From NCBI GenBank assembly GCA_000499405.2, contig HG738137.1:20484603-20548602 (forward strand): a stretch of DNA of 64,000 nucleotides. The letters run 5' to 3'. This DNA comes from Onchocerca volvulus (taxonomy: Eukaryota; Nematoda; Chromadorea; Rhabditida; Onchocercidae). The notes below the pieces were generated by a model. That model was not told where the DNA came from. It did no database searches and was given only the letters and a program-made list of their open reading frames with translations. Position numbers and translations under genes: made by a program. Shown here piece by piece: positions 14,401-27,774 of the stretch; the first letter of the stretch is position 1; every line of letters starts with the position of its first letter.

Positions 14401-17400
14401 TTACCAGTTTTCATCATTTCCATGTAGAGCATAATTTGATCTAGGAGAAATTTAAAGAGAGTTAGGTCATAATTTGCTGTCATTTCGAAACTGATAAATA
14501 AAAGATTGCAGATGGGCAGTAGTTTTTCATGAGGAAGAACGTACACAACCGTCAACAACATCTAGTGTTGAATCAAGTACAGATGCAGGACAAATGATGA
14601 ATAATCCCGAGGACCAAACTTCCATGATTATAATGAATAATTACTTTGGAATTGGAATCGATGCGGATGTCTGTCTGCAATTTCATAATAAAGTTAGAAC
14701 TTTACCTGTTTATGTTTCTTAATGAGATGAAATAATTCCTTTCATGGAAAGTTATAGTATCACCATTATAGGATAATTAATAAATAATGTGAAAACTTGT
14801 AGCTGATGAAAGGAAGATAAGAATTTTTCTTTAAGATTTCAGGGCCACTGTTAGATTGAGTACTACTTAAGGATTGTTTTATTTGATTTTTTCGTGGATA
14901 GGTTATTGATGGTTTATTATTTTCTCTTTTTGATTGAAATTTCAACAGCACCATCTTCTTATATATCTCAACAATATCTAGCTGTTCATCGTAATATGAG
15001 AAATTTGATAGGATATGTGGATTATTAAGATTTATGAATAAACTGTTGTTTCAGAGGGATGCGAATCCAGAAAAATTCAGTTCACGCTTGTTCAACAAAA
15101 CACAATATGTGAAAATCGGTTTACAAAAAGCGTTCTTTGAAAGAGCATGTAAAGATCTTTGGAAACGGATCGAATTAGAAGTGGATGGTAAAATAATCGA
15201 ATTGCCTTGCATAGAGGGTATTATTGTTTTAAACTTGTTGAGGTATGGAACTTACCTTCAGTTTTTCTCTATTTTCTTTTTCCAATATTTTTTGCTAATT
15301 CACGGAAGAAATTGAAGAGTATGGGGATAAAGGAGGCATTCAATAAATTCCTGTTTTATAGTTGTAATCAATAGGCGAGACAGTTTTGCTTTTTGAGTAT
15401 CTATCCGATTTTGCGAGATAATTTTTCTTTTTTTTTTTTTTTTTTTTACAACTTTTGAGACTTTAACATCTGAAATTCAGTTATTAAATTCAATAATATT
15501 GAAATACAAAGTAAATAATTTTCGTAGAATATAAACAATTTTAAGTTGGGGGAGTGGAGCAAATCCTTGGGGAACAGCAAAGGAAGAGGGACAATTTCAA
15601 AAGCCGACACATTACGATGGATTGCTTGAAGCAAGTTCTTCTCTTAATTTAACTTCCTTGCATTCTTTACAAGTTTTGGTGTCATTTAACTTTTTTCTGA
15701 ATTATAAAAAAATAATTTAGTTGATGCGCAATTTTCTTTTATGCTTACAATATTCGAAAAAAAATTTTTTTTTTCACTTGTTTTATTACTTTATTAGAAA
15801 TTTTGTTAGAAGAAAACCGGTTTCTGACTTCATCTTCCCTCCAAATGGAAATAGCTGTTGTCCTTGGCAGATTCTTACAAATTTTATAGGTGGTTGGTAT
15901 CTCAGATGTCTCTCGATTAGGCCTCATTCAGTCCAAATTATCAGCCGGTATAAGAATCGCTCAAGGAGGAAGTGTAAGTAATGTTTTTATTTCGGAAATA
16001 TTCATTTTTATTGTACTTTGTTTGACTAAGATTACCGGACTTATCTATCATTCATTGGGAACGGTGGCGCAATAATACGTTAATTTGATCACATATTGCC
16101 TTTTTGAGAAATGGTTCCGACATCAGATCATTCCATATTCATTTATTATTGACCAGATTATTAATAGTTCGAATTGCATAATTTTTCAAATCAACGAAAA
16201 TCTTTTGAAACCTTCTAAATGGGCATAGTTTGTCGCTGCTATTATTATAGATTATTTGCGCGGAAAAATATTACATTTATCAAGGAGTAATGAATACTTG
16301 CATACTTCTAGAATAGGACCATCATCAATTTCGAGATTTAAAGCTTTTCGTAGAAAAAACCTTAAATCTTTTCTTGCAGATACGAATCACAACACATGAA
16401 GAATGGCCAGTACAAGTGGACGGTGAGCCACATATACAACCACCTGGTACTATAACAATTCTAAAGTCTGCTCTTAAAGTAAGCATTTCTTTCAAGAAAA
16501 GAATTGAGTTTTTCGATTTTTGTTGGAACTTAAATCTTGGAAAACTTTTTAAATTGATGATGGCGATAAATGAAACCTTTGTAATATTTTTTTTTTTTAT
16601 TGATTTCATTTATCATTTTAAAATGTGTTTTAATTTTTTTTTTTAAATTTTCATTTTACTTGAATCATAGTTTTTAATGATTTTGCTAGATCATGTATAA
16701 ATTAGATACTATATAAGGAATATTTTCATTTTAATCTTTTTTTCTTGTCCATAATTTATTTTGATCTGTTAAAATGTGAACTATGAAAATGTTTGATGGA
16801 ATTACATATTCATACCTTTTTGATGGTTGTGATTTCATATAGCATATTTCACATATTTTTGGTTTGTCATAAAAAACACAAAAGTATAATGACTACTGCA
16901 TTGTAATATTGATTATTTATATGGAATGGAAAGTTGTTTGGAAGAGCGATCCTTTTGATTAGGTTATACTCTGACATGTTAAATACAAAAGTTATGTTAA
17001 AAATCCTGCACATTTCTATCAAGATCATTAAGAATACTACAATTATCGCAGAGCTTCTTCTGTTGATCCCTTGGATGGGGCTTGCAATGCTAGTCATCTA
17101 ACTGTAATTAAACTATGCTTTAATTAGCTCTTAATGCAGAGTTTCTGGTATATATTGAGATACATAAGATAGTAAACGGAAAAGATGCTTCATAAACCTT
17201 CTAAATTGTACTATCTCTTTGCTGAGTGAGATTCTGTTTAACTCTTTTTAACGCCATTTTCATTACTAATGCTAACTAATGCGACCCTTTTACGTCTATA
17301 TTTTCGTTGACTTTGCGATAGAATAACGTCTAAAAAGAAATAATGAAAAATATGAATTTAAAGTGTTTTTAAGTTAGAGACCTCAAAGATTGTTGCACGA

Positions 17401-18480
17401 ATTTGATCCTTATGACTTTATTTTTCAAAATATAATTTTATATGAAATGTGTTTTAAGTTGTAATTAAAATACAGAAAGACAGCAATATTCCTAAAACCG
17501 AAAAATGATGTGTTTGTATTATTCTGATACTAGTGCTAATAAATTTATTTTTCAAGTAATACTTCTTAATTGAAGTAATTACGGCTGAATGATTTCATTG
17601 TGTAAGTTTTATTCTGAATAGTTCTTTTTCATTTCTTGCATCATAATTTCTCTTTTGGTTGATCTTCGAATTGAGAAAGTAGTAATTGTCACTGCTATTT
17701 GCCGAATTGAGATAATAATAGTTGTCACTTCCAAAATAAAATAAGTTTTCTTAAATTTGTCACAAATCACAAAGGAATCGTGATTACTTGTCATTTTTCA
17801 CTTCCGCTTCATGGATAAGTGTTACTTTTTTATTTGCTATTCATTTCCATGCAACATGATTTCAATATTTCAACAAAGTTATAGCTTGCATTAATTTTTA
17901 TCACAGTATTATGAAAATTTCAGCAGACTAATAAAACTGAAGCGAACAAGCCATATAATATGATCTGATATCTTTAATTCGTTCTTTTTATTTCCAGACT
18001 TCTCACCACGCAACTTTAATCATTTTTTTTTTTTTTTGAATCATACTTATTTGAAGATTTTCAAAACTTGTTTTGCCTTTGATTCAGTTTAGAAAGCAGT
18101 GGGTAGGTTCGGCTAAATGGAAAGTGACGCATTTTTTTCTCTCAGTTTTCAATTTCGAGTGAGGAATGAATATTTTCACCTAGATTTAAATGAGATGTTG
18201 TGGGTTACATCGTAAATGTGTTTTAAATATTTAGGCTAAAATGCTGAAGAAAGCAAAGAAGTCTCGTCGTAACGCAACATCCTCGACAACAAATGCAGCA
18301 GTTCGAACTGTTCGGAACGAAACTTCACCATCTTCATCTCGAGTCCATCCATGCACACTCCGAAATATCAATTCCGGTCCATTGATACATGAGAAAAGCA
18401 TACCCGATGAATTGCATTCTACTTCTGCTTGTACAAATGGCGATGATGATGATGATGAAGAAGGCGATGCTTTTTTATGA
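6124..18480 (+). CDS. dgk-1: Diacylglycerol kinase theta (DGK-1 type), complete, 21 exons
   Basis: Phosphorylates diacylglycerol to phosphatidic acid, ending DAG signalling (in C. elegans DGK-1 acts in motor neurons). Exons: 6124-6280, 6787-6866, 7352-7454, 7884-7972, 9674-9805, 10415-10577, 10838-11010, 11489-11561, 11702-11867, 12222-12426, 12638-12785, 13163-13320, 13616-13767, 13922-14021, 14157-14314, 14512-14692, 15055-15242, 15546-15630, 15890-15973, 16380-16478, 18235-18480; all phases agree, giving 979 residues, close to family length. Three C1 zinc fingers lie at about 20-70 ([18 protein letters not shown]), 83-132 and 148-205, then a Ras-association-like region at about 390-480, the DAGK catalytic domain with GGDGTVGW at 616-623, and the accessory domain to about 895. 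The C-terminal tail is basic, then acidic. The start is set by an in-frame upstream TGA and by [16 protein letters not shown] resembling the nematode N-terminus. Intron 18 begins with GC. The last intron is 1.76 kb. Confidence 0.97.
11380..11410 (+). repeat. Poly-T run (31 T) in a DGK intron
   Basis: An uninterrupted run of 31 T lies in the intron between exons 7 and 8 of the DGK gene. Length is as assembled; homopolymers of this size are error-prone. Confidence 0.9.
15631..15889 (+). other. GC-AG intron in the DGK gene
   Basis: The exon ending GGATTGCTTGAA is followed by GCAAGT instead of GTAAGT. The next exon begins GTGGTTGGTATC after TTTTATAG. Only this junction keeps the accessory domain in frame ([15 protein letters not shown]), and exon phases on both sides require it. 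GC-AG introns are a known minor class spliced by the ordinary U2 machinery, usually with an otherwise strong donor, as here. Confidence 0.85.
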
Positions 18481-20008
18481 TTTATTGTTATTTATATGTA
18501 AGAAAAAGTCGATTCACCTATGATCCAACTGATGCCAAATTTTTTTGTAGAGATATTGACTGTTCAGTTATCCTTCAATTGCCTAAAATTATAATACTGA
18601 TAATAAGAAAACGAAAATCTTTTTATAATGATACATGCTTATAAGAAGTTCATATTCAGACTATGTGGATCGAGAACTTTTGAAGCAATTTTTGAGAGAT
18701 TTTGAATATCAGTGCAAGCGGAAGTATCACAAGCAAAGCTAGATATTTTTGTCATTGGTATAATTGTCGATATATTTTTCTGTAGAATGATTGATACATG
18801 AGTTAGCTGAGTGCAGGGTTGAGGGCATAATTACAACTGTTTGTTTTTGTTTTTGTTTTTATTTTTTTTTCGACACTTTTTATCTTTGTAGGCCTAATTC
18901 TTTAAAAGCATATACATTCAGTTCAGATTTAAAGCAAATCGCTGTAAGGATTTTTGAGTTTTTGATCCTGCTTTGAGGTTAAACATTTCTAGGGAAATTT
19001 TTCTATCCAATTATGAAAACTGTGGAAGTAACAATAATTAATAGGCGAATGAAAGGCAGTTATGTTTAATTCTAGTCTAGGAGATAGTGATATTCTGAAT
19101 TAATGCTGTCAGTATTTTAGTATTTCTTGTTATTGGATATAGGTATACCGACAACTCTTATATTATTCAAGATATCATCGATGCTCTCCAATATTTTCAC
19201 TTTCGAATTTTCACAACTTTCCAATCCACTTTGTTCGTTCAAAATTTCATAAAACCATTAGAACTATTCCTTATACTTTATGCAAGAAAAGTGTTAGTGA
19301 AATTGAGAATTGGAATATGAATATGGAATCGTATGGAGTTTTATCTTCATTTTCTTGAATCCATGGAAAAGTTCGAAAACGTCTAGCATTTATTCTTGAA
19401 ATTAGTGATTTAACAAGGTTATTCCTATATACAGACAGTTGTTAAAACTTGTAGAGATAAAATGAATCGTAGTTGAGATTATCGTTTTAATTTATCCGTC
19501 AAAATAATTTTGTCACTATTTTGCACTAGTTTATTAGTCAATTTTTCTCTCTTGGAGATCGTTCCGTTCTGTTGTATCGGTTGATGTCAATTTTTTTTTT
19601 TAGCCTTTTTGGTTTGTACTTCTGTTTATCAGTTTGAAGTATTCTGTTTTTGATGATGTCAAATAATTTCTTTCGGAATCTCTTGAAATCTAGATATGGT
19701 CTCCTGCAAGCTATTCTTCCTAAATATTATTTGTTCATGTGGACTACGGGTCTTAATGAGCAAATTTATCACAAATGTTACTTGCTGTTCGGAATTTTAC
19801 ATTTTTTGAAAACTCGGTATTTTTAGATTTAATTTTGTCTCTTATTCAGTTGTACAACAGTTTCGCTTCAGCGACAGGGAAACATTGATATAACTCAGTT
19901 GTTCGCTCGCTTTAATTTTTTGCAATTTCAAGCCAAGATTGTCTTGCGGAAAGTGTCCATCGAAAATGTTTCTGTTAATTCCTCAAAATTTCAACTAGCA
20001 AATCTGGT

Positions 20009-20016
<8 letters not shown>

Positions 20017-20076
<60 letters not shown>
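20017..20076 (+). repeat. Poly-T run (60 T)
   Basis: Sixty consecutive T, preceded by TTTTTTC, make this the longest homopolymer in the window. A second run of 31 T follows at 20,293-20,323 and an 18-T run at about 21,661-21,678. Read from the other strand these are poly-A tracts, but no retrotransposon or processed-gene sequence is recognisable next to them. Confidence 0.9.
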
Positions 20077-20077
<1 letters not shown>

Positions 20078-20290
20078 AATCCATTGCATAGTTTCTTTTT
20101 GGTAGGATGCTTTCACACTTTTATGGTGCTTAATTTATGTCGAAATTTTGATTTTTGAAGAAGTTGCAGTAAAATTTTGAATGAAGGATGTTCGGTTTTC
20201 CATATTTTTGTGCTTTTTTCGAAATTTTCTTAGTTCAAGAAATGAACATCAGTTAGATTTTGAGTGAGCGCTGATTAGATTTTTTAAAAA

Positions 20291-20292
<2 letters not shown>

Positions 20293-20323
<31 letters not shown>
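20293..20323 (+). repeat. Poly-T run (31 T)
   Basis: Thirty-one consecutive T, 216 bp after the 60-T run. No flanking element is recognised. Confidence 0.9.
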
Positions 20324-20324
<1 letters not shown>

Positions 20325-22213
20325 AAAGCTTCAGGATATTTCTTCATTTTTTTCGAGTTTCCCGAGTTTGACTTTCAGCGTATTTTGAGCCCATTATAGT
20401 TGTTTTATGAAATATCGCGAAAGATGAAGTACAGATTCGATTCCGTAGAGATTATCTTTTTAGATGAATAGAGTAAATGACTAATTATCAGCTGTGATAT
20501 TCTATACTTCTGTTGTCTTGAAGATTTGTGATTATTTTACATCCCATTTTGTACATAATAATGACTTTGGTCATTAATTTTTCCAATAAATTATTTTTGT
20601 TATTGGATTCATTGTTTAAAGAGTTTTACATAGCAAATTAAGAAAATTTCTGAGAAAAAATATAAAATTTTTCCTAACTTAATTTAAAATGATTTTGTCA
20701 TATGTTATCAAAAAATTGGAATGAGTTCGCAATAAACTGAAATAGAGAACTGATGATTATTTTGGCTTGGTGGTTACATTTTCACTTACAGAGACATGTA
20801 GTGTTCAAAATATGAGTGGTTTTTAAATCTTAAAACATAGAATTTTGAAAATTATAAAAAACTCGTAATGCTTAAAATTCTTATGTTTTCCAGTCTGAAA
20901 ATTCCGAATGAAGAAGGAATCTACAATTAATTCGTTTTTATATGTTTCTCTTCAAGCATAACAATGTTGTTCTGAAATTTCCTTGCATACATAAGCGAGA
21001 TTTTACTAAAACAATCGTTAAAACGAGCAGTACAAAAGAATTGCAATTTAGGATTGAAGAACATTTTATCATTGATTCTAGAGGAAGATTTTGCGAATTA
21101 TGCAACAAATGATCCTATTTCCAGAGGGAAGTTTGTCAGCATCGATTCGATAAATCATTGTTTAAATGGATTTCATGAAAAAACTTCTATTCAAATTGTT
21201 TATGCATTCTCACTCATCACATCTGGAACGATGTCTTTGATTTAGCAGTTTCAAGCTATGATTGCAATGTTGCATTCAGTGAAGCAGAACTTACTCCATG
21301 CTAGGATTGATTTTTGCTCTATGCTTCTTAATTTGTATTAATTGATATTGCAGGTAATTAGAACGAGTAAACAAAACTAGGAATGGAAAAAGATGGGGCA
21401 ACGGGATGTTCTGAACATTCTTTAGTCGTAATTGATTGAATTGTAATATCAGCCTTTATTCACTGAAGCAATTTAAAACTCCAAAAAAATAGTGTTAGCA
21501 ATAATGACAGTTTGTGACTGTCAAGCTTCACTCTAAGGATTTCTGTATAATTTTATCAATAGTAGATATTTCTTTTAAATAATTTTATAGCTTAAATACT
21601 GTTCCGTCTAATTTTTGGATTATGAGGATATGAGGAATTGTGTCCTTGCACCTTCTACGTTTTTTTTTTTTTTTTTTTGCATAACTATCAGTGAAATATT
21701 GAACTGCCACAGAAATTTTTAATGTTCGGAGTCTTTATTCCAATTTTTTCTTTTCACGAAGCCATTTTCTAGAAAATTTTCATGTCATGTTAACTATAAG
21801 TAGAACTTCTGTGAGTAAACTCCGAAATGGAAACAAAAAAATTATTAATTGATTGTCAGATACTTAAATTTTGTTCTATTAAGTATTTAACAAAAAATTA
21901 TCGAAATTTAACTATATGATGATCAGTTTTATGTAAAAGTAAGCAATAAGTGAAGATTTTAATCCTTAGAAAAGCGGAATTTCACACTAATAAAGATTGA
22001 TAGAAAGTATTTTAGTAGCTTGTGATTCATTATTGCTTTTAGATCTTTTAAAATCCTTTTTTGGAAATTGTGAGCAAGAATGAAAAGAACTCGTCGAAAG
22101 TTATCAGAATATCATAATCTTTGAATTATTCCATAATGATGATGGATTTCCTGTTTCGCTTAAAAACTTGAAAAAAACATTGATAATTTTTTGTTGAATA
22201 CTTCTTAATAACT

Positions 22214-22400
22214 TCGCGAGTTTCGCGTGATCGGATCCAGCTAATCCGAAAGTTTTTAAACTCGCGCGTTATCTACATAGCAACACGCGCCTATTCGAAT
22301 GCATCGTTGTATCAAAATTTCAAATAAAAAAATCGGTGAGAAACTTGAAATGTTCTTTGGCATGTAACAACGAATATTTACATTTTAATTTACGTAGATA
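22214..22400 (-). mobile_element. Degenerate Helitron-like repeat copy
   Basis: Read on the minus strand, the segment around 22,265-22,323 shares about 50-60 bp with the plus-strand copy at 27,230-27,290, including the block ATTCGAATAGGCGCG and a nearby TAGATAA. At its downstream end it carries TAGCTGGATCCGATCACGCGA, resembling the TAGCTGGACCCAACCACGC that precedes the hairpin of the Helitron end at 52,765, and a short hairpin (CGCGA-AAC-TCGCG). This suggests a 3' end of the same repeat family. Boundaries are uncertain, and no coding capacity remains. Confidence 0.4.
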
Positions 22401-25400
22401 TTTATTTAAATCAAATAACTCAAACGTTATTTAGTCTTAATTAGCGAATTCTTTGATTTAATTCAAATTTCGAAAATTTTCAAACTCTTCCATTCCTTCA
22501 AAAATCCGATTTTCGAATCTTTTGAATGATCAGCTTACTGGTTCATGAAATACTTGAATGACTTTGAAGCCAACTGACTTCGAAGATCAAGAAAACTTCA
22601 AATGTAAAATTGATTGAGATAAATCATATATTAAATGATATGCACAGTACTTTCTTTATGTTGCCACTAATTGATTTAGCAGTATTGATTCACAGAAGCA
22701 AAAGATTAATAGTTTTTGTAGATTTTATAATTTTAAATTTTGTCCAAGCCAAGTTTCTCCTCTTTTTCAACGAAAGTCTTACTGATATTTCATGAACCAG
22801 TGAGCTGATCATACTATTGACTAATGAATTAAAAAAGAACACATTCTCTAAATCTTTTATCATTGTGTTAAAATTATATTATCAAAGTAGAGTAGTCAAG
22901 AAGATCAAATGAAGAAGATATAATCTAAAGGAAGATTTTTAGAAATCAAGCTAGGTAAGACTATTTGAGTGAGAAACAGTTTTCATCTTAAATAATCTTA
23001 ATTTTCGAGAGATTTCCAAAATTACCATAAAACTGATTCACTCAAATGTGGCTATATGTTTAAGGATAGAAATTTCTGATAATATCTGTAAACGAATGGT
23101 GTGAAGAAACGAATTCAACTATTCAATAAATTCTTATCGCGCCATTAATTTCCAGAATATTAAATAACTTTTGCCCATCCCGAAATTGCGAAATTGCATG
23201 AAAATCTGACAAATATTAAAGATATCAAATTAATGGACATATATCACCAAGACTATGAACATTTCGTGGCAAAAGTTTGTTTCCTCATTAATCGCTTGTT
23301 AACACGTTTACTTGTCCATTTGTTTACTATTCCATAATAACTCTCGCATTCAACTGCATGTCATTTCAACTATTTGTTGCATATATCAATTGTATTTTTA
23401 CTTTTTTTTTTTTTTAAATACATAAACCAAATAAAAACCGTATTTAAAATTAGCAAATATTTTTATCGAAAATGTTTTTATTAGCAAATGTTTTTATCGA
23501 ACATTTCGGAAATTAGTCGAATAATTCGAACATTGCTAGGGAAGATTCTTCTTCAGATAAGTTCTGAGAAAGATCTCATTTTATCTTTCCCTTTATCAGT
23601 GTATCTTGGGATAGGAACAGCTGGCATATTGTGTATGAAAATGTATTTGAGTTTTGATGATGAGATAGTAGTGTTTGTGTATATGTTGTGTAGATTATGA
23701 AGAATGTTTTCTGCGTCTAAGGAGATGTATTTATGAATAATTAAACTTAAAAAACCTAAGCCGACAAAATGTTAAAGCCAAGAGTTACAAAATAAATAAA
23801 TTTTGAGAACTTAAATTACGAAGCAATATTTATTATTTTTCAAATTTTTTAAGTTTCAAAAATAAGTTCAAAAATTCAAAAAAAAAATAAGTTATCAGCG
23901 TTGAAATCTAACAATTTGATTTGGATACCTTTATTCGCTCCGAAGATTGCGAAAAAAAACTTGAGATCATCAAAGGATTAAATTTTGATCTAAACATTTG
24001 TAGACATTGCGGCAAGGCCCTTTTTTTGATCTGATCCAATTTTTTTTATTGAGGATAAAATTTTGAAGCATGTGAAAGCGTACTTCCTACTGTCGGAGAA
24101 ACAATGGAGAAGAACTGCACCACTATCATTATTAAAAGCATTTCAGCTGTGACAGTTAAAAAATGCTGATATTCATGTATAATCAAAAGATTGAATCGCA
24201 GCATAGTATCGTTCTGACGAAAGCCGAATGATATTGTTTAAGTGAAACTTGACGTTTTTATAAAAATGTTTGTAAAGAAAATCTGAAAGTTGCAAATTTC
24301 TCAATAGAGTTGTAGTTGATTGAATTAAAAAAACTGAAATGTATTCATATTGATGATAGTTTAGCCTAGACAGAATTTCAGTTATACTGCTTCCTTGCAC
24401 TACATCGATCAGTAATTTTTTTTTATACCGTATCGTTAGCTAGGATAGTTTGCCTCAGATACTCCATATGAATATGGCAAAAAAAGTAGTCTGAAATTAC
24501 AAATAGAAGAACTTCGAGCTTTTTTTGGGTATGAATTTCTCGATAATTTATTGTTCGTTTCGGTTTTCCTGTATTTGCAAGTCTTTCAAGATCTAATGGA
24601 AAAAAATTGTTTCCAATGGCTTGCTTTCCTAAATTAGCAACGGATGTATTGAGTATAAGGCATAATGCATCGCTCTACAAAATTGACGCGTAATTTTGGT
24701 TTAATAATATTTTATCATTAAGTTTGAAACTAAAAGTGACAAAAGTATTAGAGAATCAATAGTAAAGAAAGATTCGAATACCGTCAATTTTAGTGTAATC
24801 AAGTATTTACATTCAGAAAGCAATGTGCAACAATTGCCCTCAAATACACTGCACATTTCTTTGCATCATAAGAATAAATGAATCAATCTTGCAATTAGCA
24901 GATAATTAATGACAAGCTCATATTTTAGGAGGAAAGATTTAGTGAATTTTACAATACTGAATCTCATCTGCGAATTTCTGAGCAGCAACTGAATTGCTAT
25001 TTCGATTTTTGAAGTTTTATAAATACCGAATATTTTTATCTTAAAGTATTTTTTGGAAAAAGAATTAAAATATGCTCAAGTAGGAAAAGTAGGTATAGAC
25101 AGATGTGAAAAAAAAATTTTTAGGTTTTCAAAAATTAAAATATTATTAGCCTAATATCGTTAGATTCTGGTAAACTCCAAGACTATCAATAGTTGTTCCT
25201 GAGAAATTGTGACGATAAAAATTGTAGTCGTGATACTATGAAGTTGGTAACTTCCGGAAATGTGTTTATTTAATTTCAAAAAATGTCATGAAGATTGTCT
25301 ATGGACTTTAAAGTGTTGTTTTGGAAAGAAGGGCAAAATTTTGGATTGTTAATGAATCAATTTCATATCTGTTAATGAACATTTCTTTTTTTCCTGTACT

Positions 25401-27186
25401 ATCATCAGATTGATCTTATTGTCAAATTCTTTTATATTAGCAAGCAAAGGAGTTACACAAAACTGAAGTTTTTTTCGATTTCCGAGTGCTCGGAAATGAG
25501 GCAACAAAAATATAGAAGAATCAAGCAACGGAATGAGGATTGAAAATAATGCTGCATTTCAATGACAAAGGGGAAATGCTAAGGCAATAGGAAAAGCAAA
25601 TTTCTTCCTATTCTGAGCATCGATTTTTCTTTTGAATTTATATTGTTGCATAACTTTTGAAATTGGATTAAAAGGATTAGAAGACATTTTTGTAAAAAAC
25701 GAGCATCATTTGCAAAAGAAAAAAGATCGATCACAGAAAATGTAATCTAATCTTTTCATTCAGAATTCTATTAAGCGTGTAATTTTGAATACGAATTCAT
25801 TTATCAATGCTGATGGGAGAACTCAAGGGTTGTTGCGATATATTTGTAATAGTTGCTGAAACTTGAGCACTTAATTTTATTATCGTTGCTTTGAATTAAT
25901 AATGCACACATAAAGATACAAGTATTTTTAAACTAATATTTGCCAACTTCGATCCTGTTTCTTTGAAACTAAAAAGTCAAACTTTGATTCATATCAGTTT
26001 TCTGGTGCTACCAAATTTTTTCTCATTTTGATAGAATCTGATGATCCTTCAGTTGCTTACTTAAACAGTATACAGAGTGCAATGAAAATGTAATAAGTTC
26101 ATCTTAAAAAGGACTTAATGAAAAAACTAAGCGTTCCAAATGCCACAATATATTCGACGAAACATTGGAGTCATTTTATCGTTGAGAAAGGCGTTCGAAT
26201 TGCTATGATTTATCTTTTTTAAACTACATAACTTGACAGCATTGAAGATGGAATTAAAGAGAAACATCCATTGCATGTAAGATATAGCTCTCATTTCTTG
26301 CAAGTGACGAAAAGAAGCCCTTTTTTGGTCTTTGAATTCTTATCTCCAATCGCTTAATTTCCTTAAATCATTTCTTAAAATCGATTGTGAAGGCATTTAT
26401 TGAGCACTTTGGAAACAAAAACATAGCAACTGAAAATGTATGGCTAATTTGATTACCAAAACTAGTGTTGAAATGAGGATACTTTAGTTTCAATCTCAAG
26501 CATATATAAAACTAATAATCTTGTGAGCAAATACATTTTGACAGGCCCAATTCGAATTATCAATGGTGAAACGATGGAATTCAATCCATTTGATATTTCG
26601 GCAAATAATTTTTGAATAACTGGTGAAAAATATTTCATTCTTTCGCTTATTCGAGGACCATCGCTATTTCTTTATCGATTATTTCCTTTGAGAAAATTTC
26701 GATTTTGCAAAAAAATGTTGCAGTAATAAAGAGAAGTTTATAAGTTATCTCTTTCACCAGTACATGACGTCGATAAAGAAAACTTTAACTGTTTCTGAAA
26801 AAAATTGAAATTCTCCAATAAATTTCAAATAAGGGAAGTCCTAAAATGGATAATTTTGATTTTACTGAAAAATTTACTTTTATTTTTGTTTGTAGTAGTT
26901 GTTTATTGAATCAGAAAGCTTTTAAAGATCCTAAAATTAAAATGAAAAATAAGGAAGCTTGGAATCATGAATTGATCAATCATATTAGCAAAATCTCAAG
27001 GATATAAGCGACATTCTTATCGTAATTTGTTTTAGTCTATTGTACTTTTTTCTATTTTGATGATTTCAGAGCATACATAAGAGAATAGACAAGCTCTCAT
27101 CGATGGCTTTGAAAAAGCGATTGTTTGACAGATACCTTAACAAAATTTGAAGCTTATTTTCGATTTTTCGTGTAATTAAAAAAAAA

Positions 27187-27359
27187 TCTATCTATACAAA
27201 TAAAAATGTAGTTAAGTTCATTGAGTGATCTAAAATTTTGATTCAAAGTTCCATTCGAATAGGCGCGCGTTTTTACATAGATAAGGCATGTATTCAAGAA
27301 CTTTTGCAGATTTAAGATTTTGAACAAATGAAATTTACATTTTTATTTATCTATACTAG
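27187..27359 (+). mobile_element. Short non-autonomous Helitron (Helentron-like) relic
   Basis: The segment begins TCTATCTATACAAATAAAA, a start resembling known Helentron ends, and finishes TTTATTTATCTATACTAG, a CTAG-type end. The two ends form an imperfect subterminal inverted repeat of about 20 bp. The last 60 bp (27,299-27,359) match the subterminal region of the Helitron at 52,812-52,876 read on its minus strand, including AGATTTTGAACAA and AAATTTACATTTTTATTTAT. About 173 bp long with no ORF. The relationship is seen directly; assignment to the Helentron class is inference. Confidence 0.55.
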
Positions 27360-27774
27360 TCGTAACGGCCTTCGCATCCATTTGGTATGCAATAAAGGAA
27401 ACACACAAATTCATTGAAAGAATTTGAATCATAGAGATTCTCATAGAAGATTCTTCAAGAATTCATTCGAAGAAAAATCATAGATGATTCGAAAATTTGA
27501 AACGATTCCTAATCCACAGGAAGAGAATTTTTTTATTCATTAATTTCGCCTCATATTTATAATTTATTATAAGAGCTGTAACTAAAAAACTAAGCAGTAA
27601 AGATTTAGGATTATTTAATATTGAATAGTAAAAATGGTTCTATCAATTGAAAAACTCTGCAATCACTTCCCCAGCTTTGTTTGCATCTATTATTTTGTGC
27701 AGCTTTCTATCTGCTGAATGTCATTCATCTTTTCCCGTTTTTTAAATTGAAAGAATTTATCATCAAGCTTTTGG

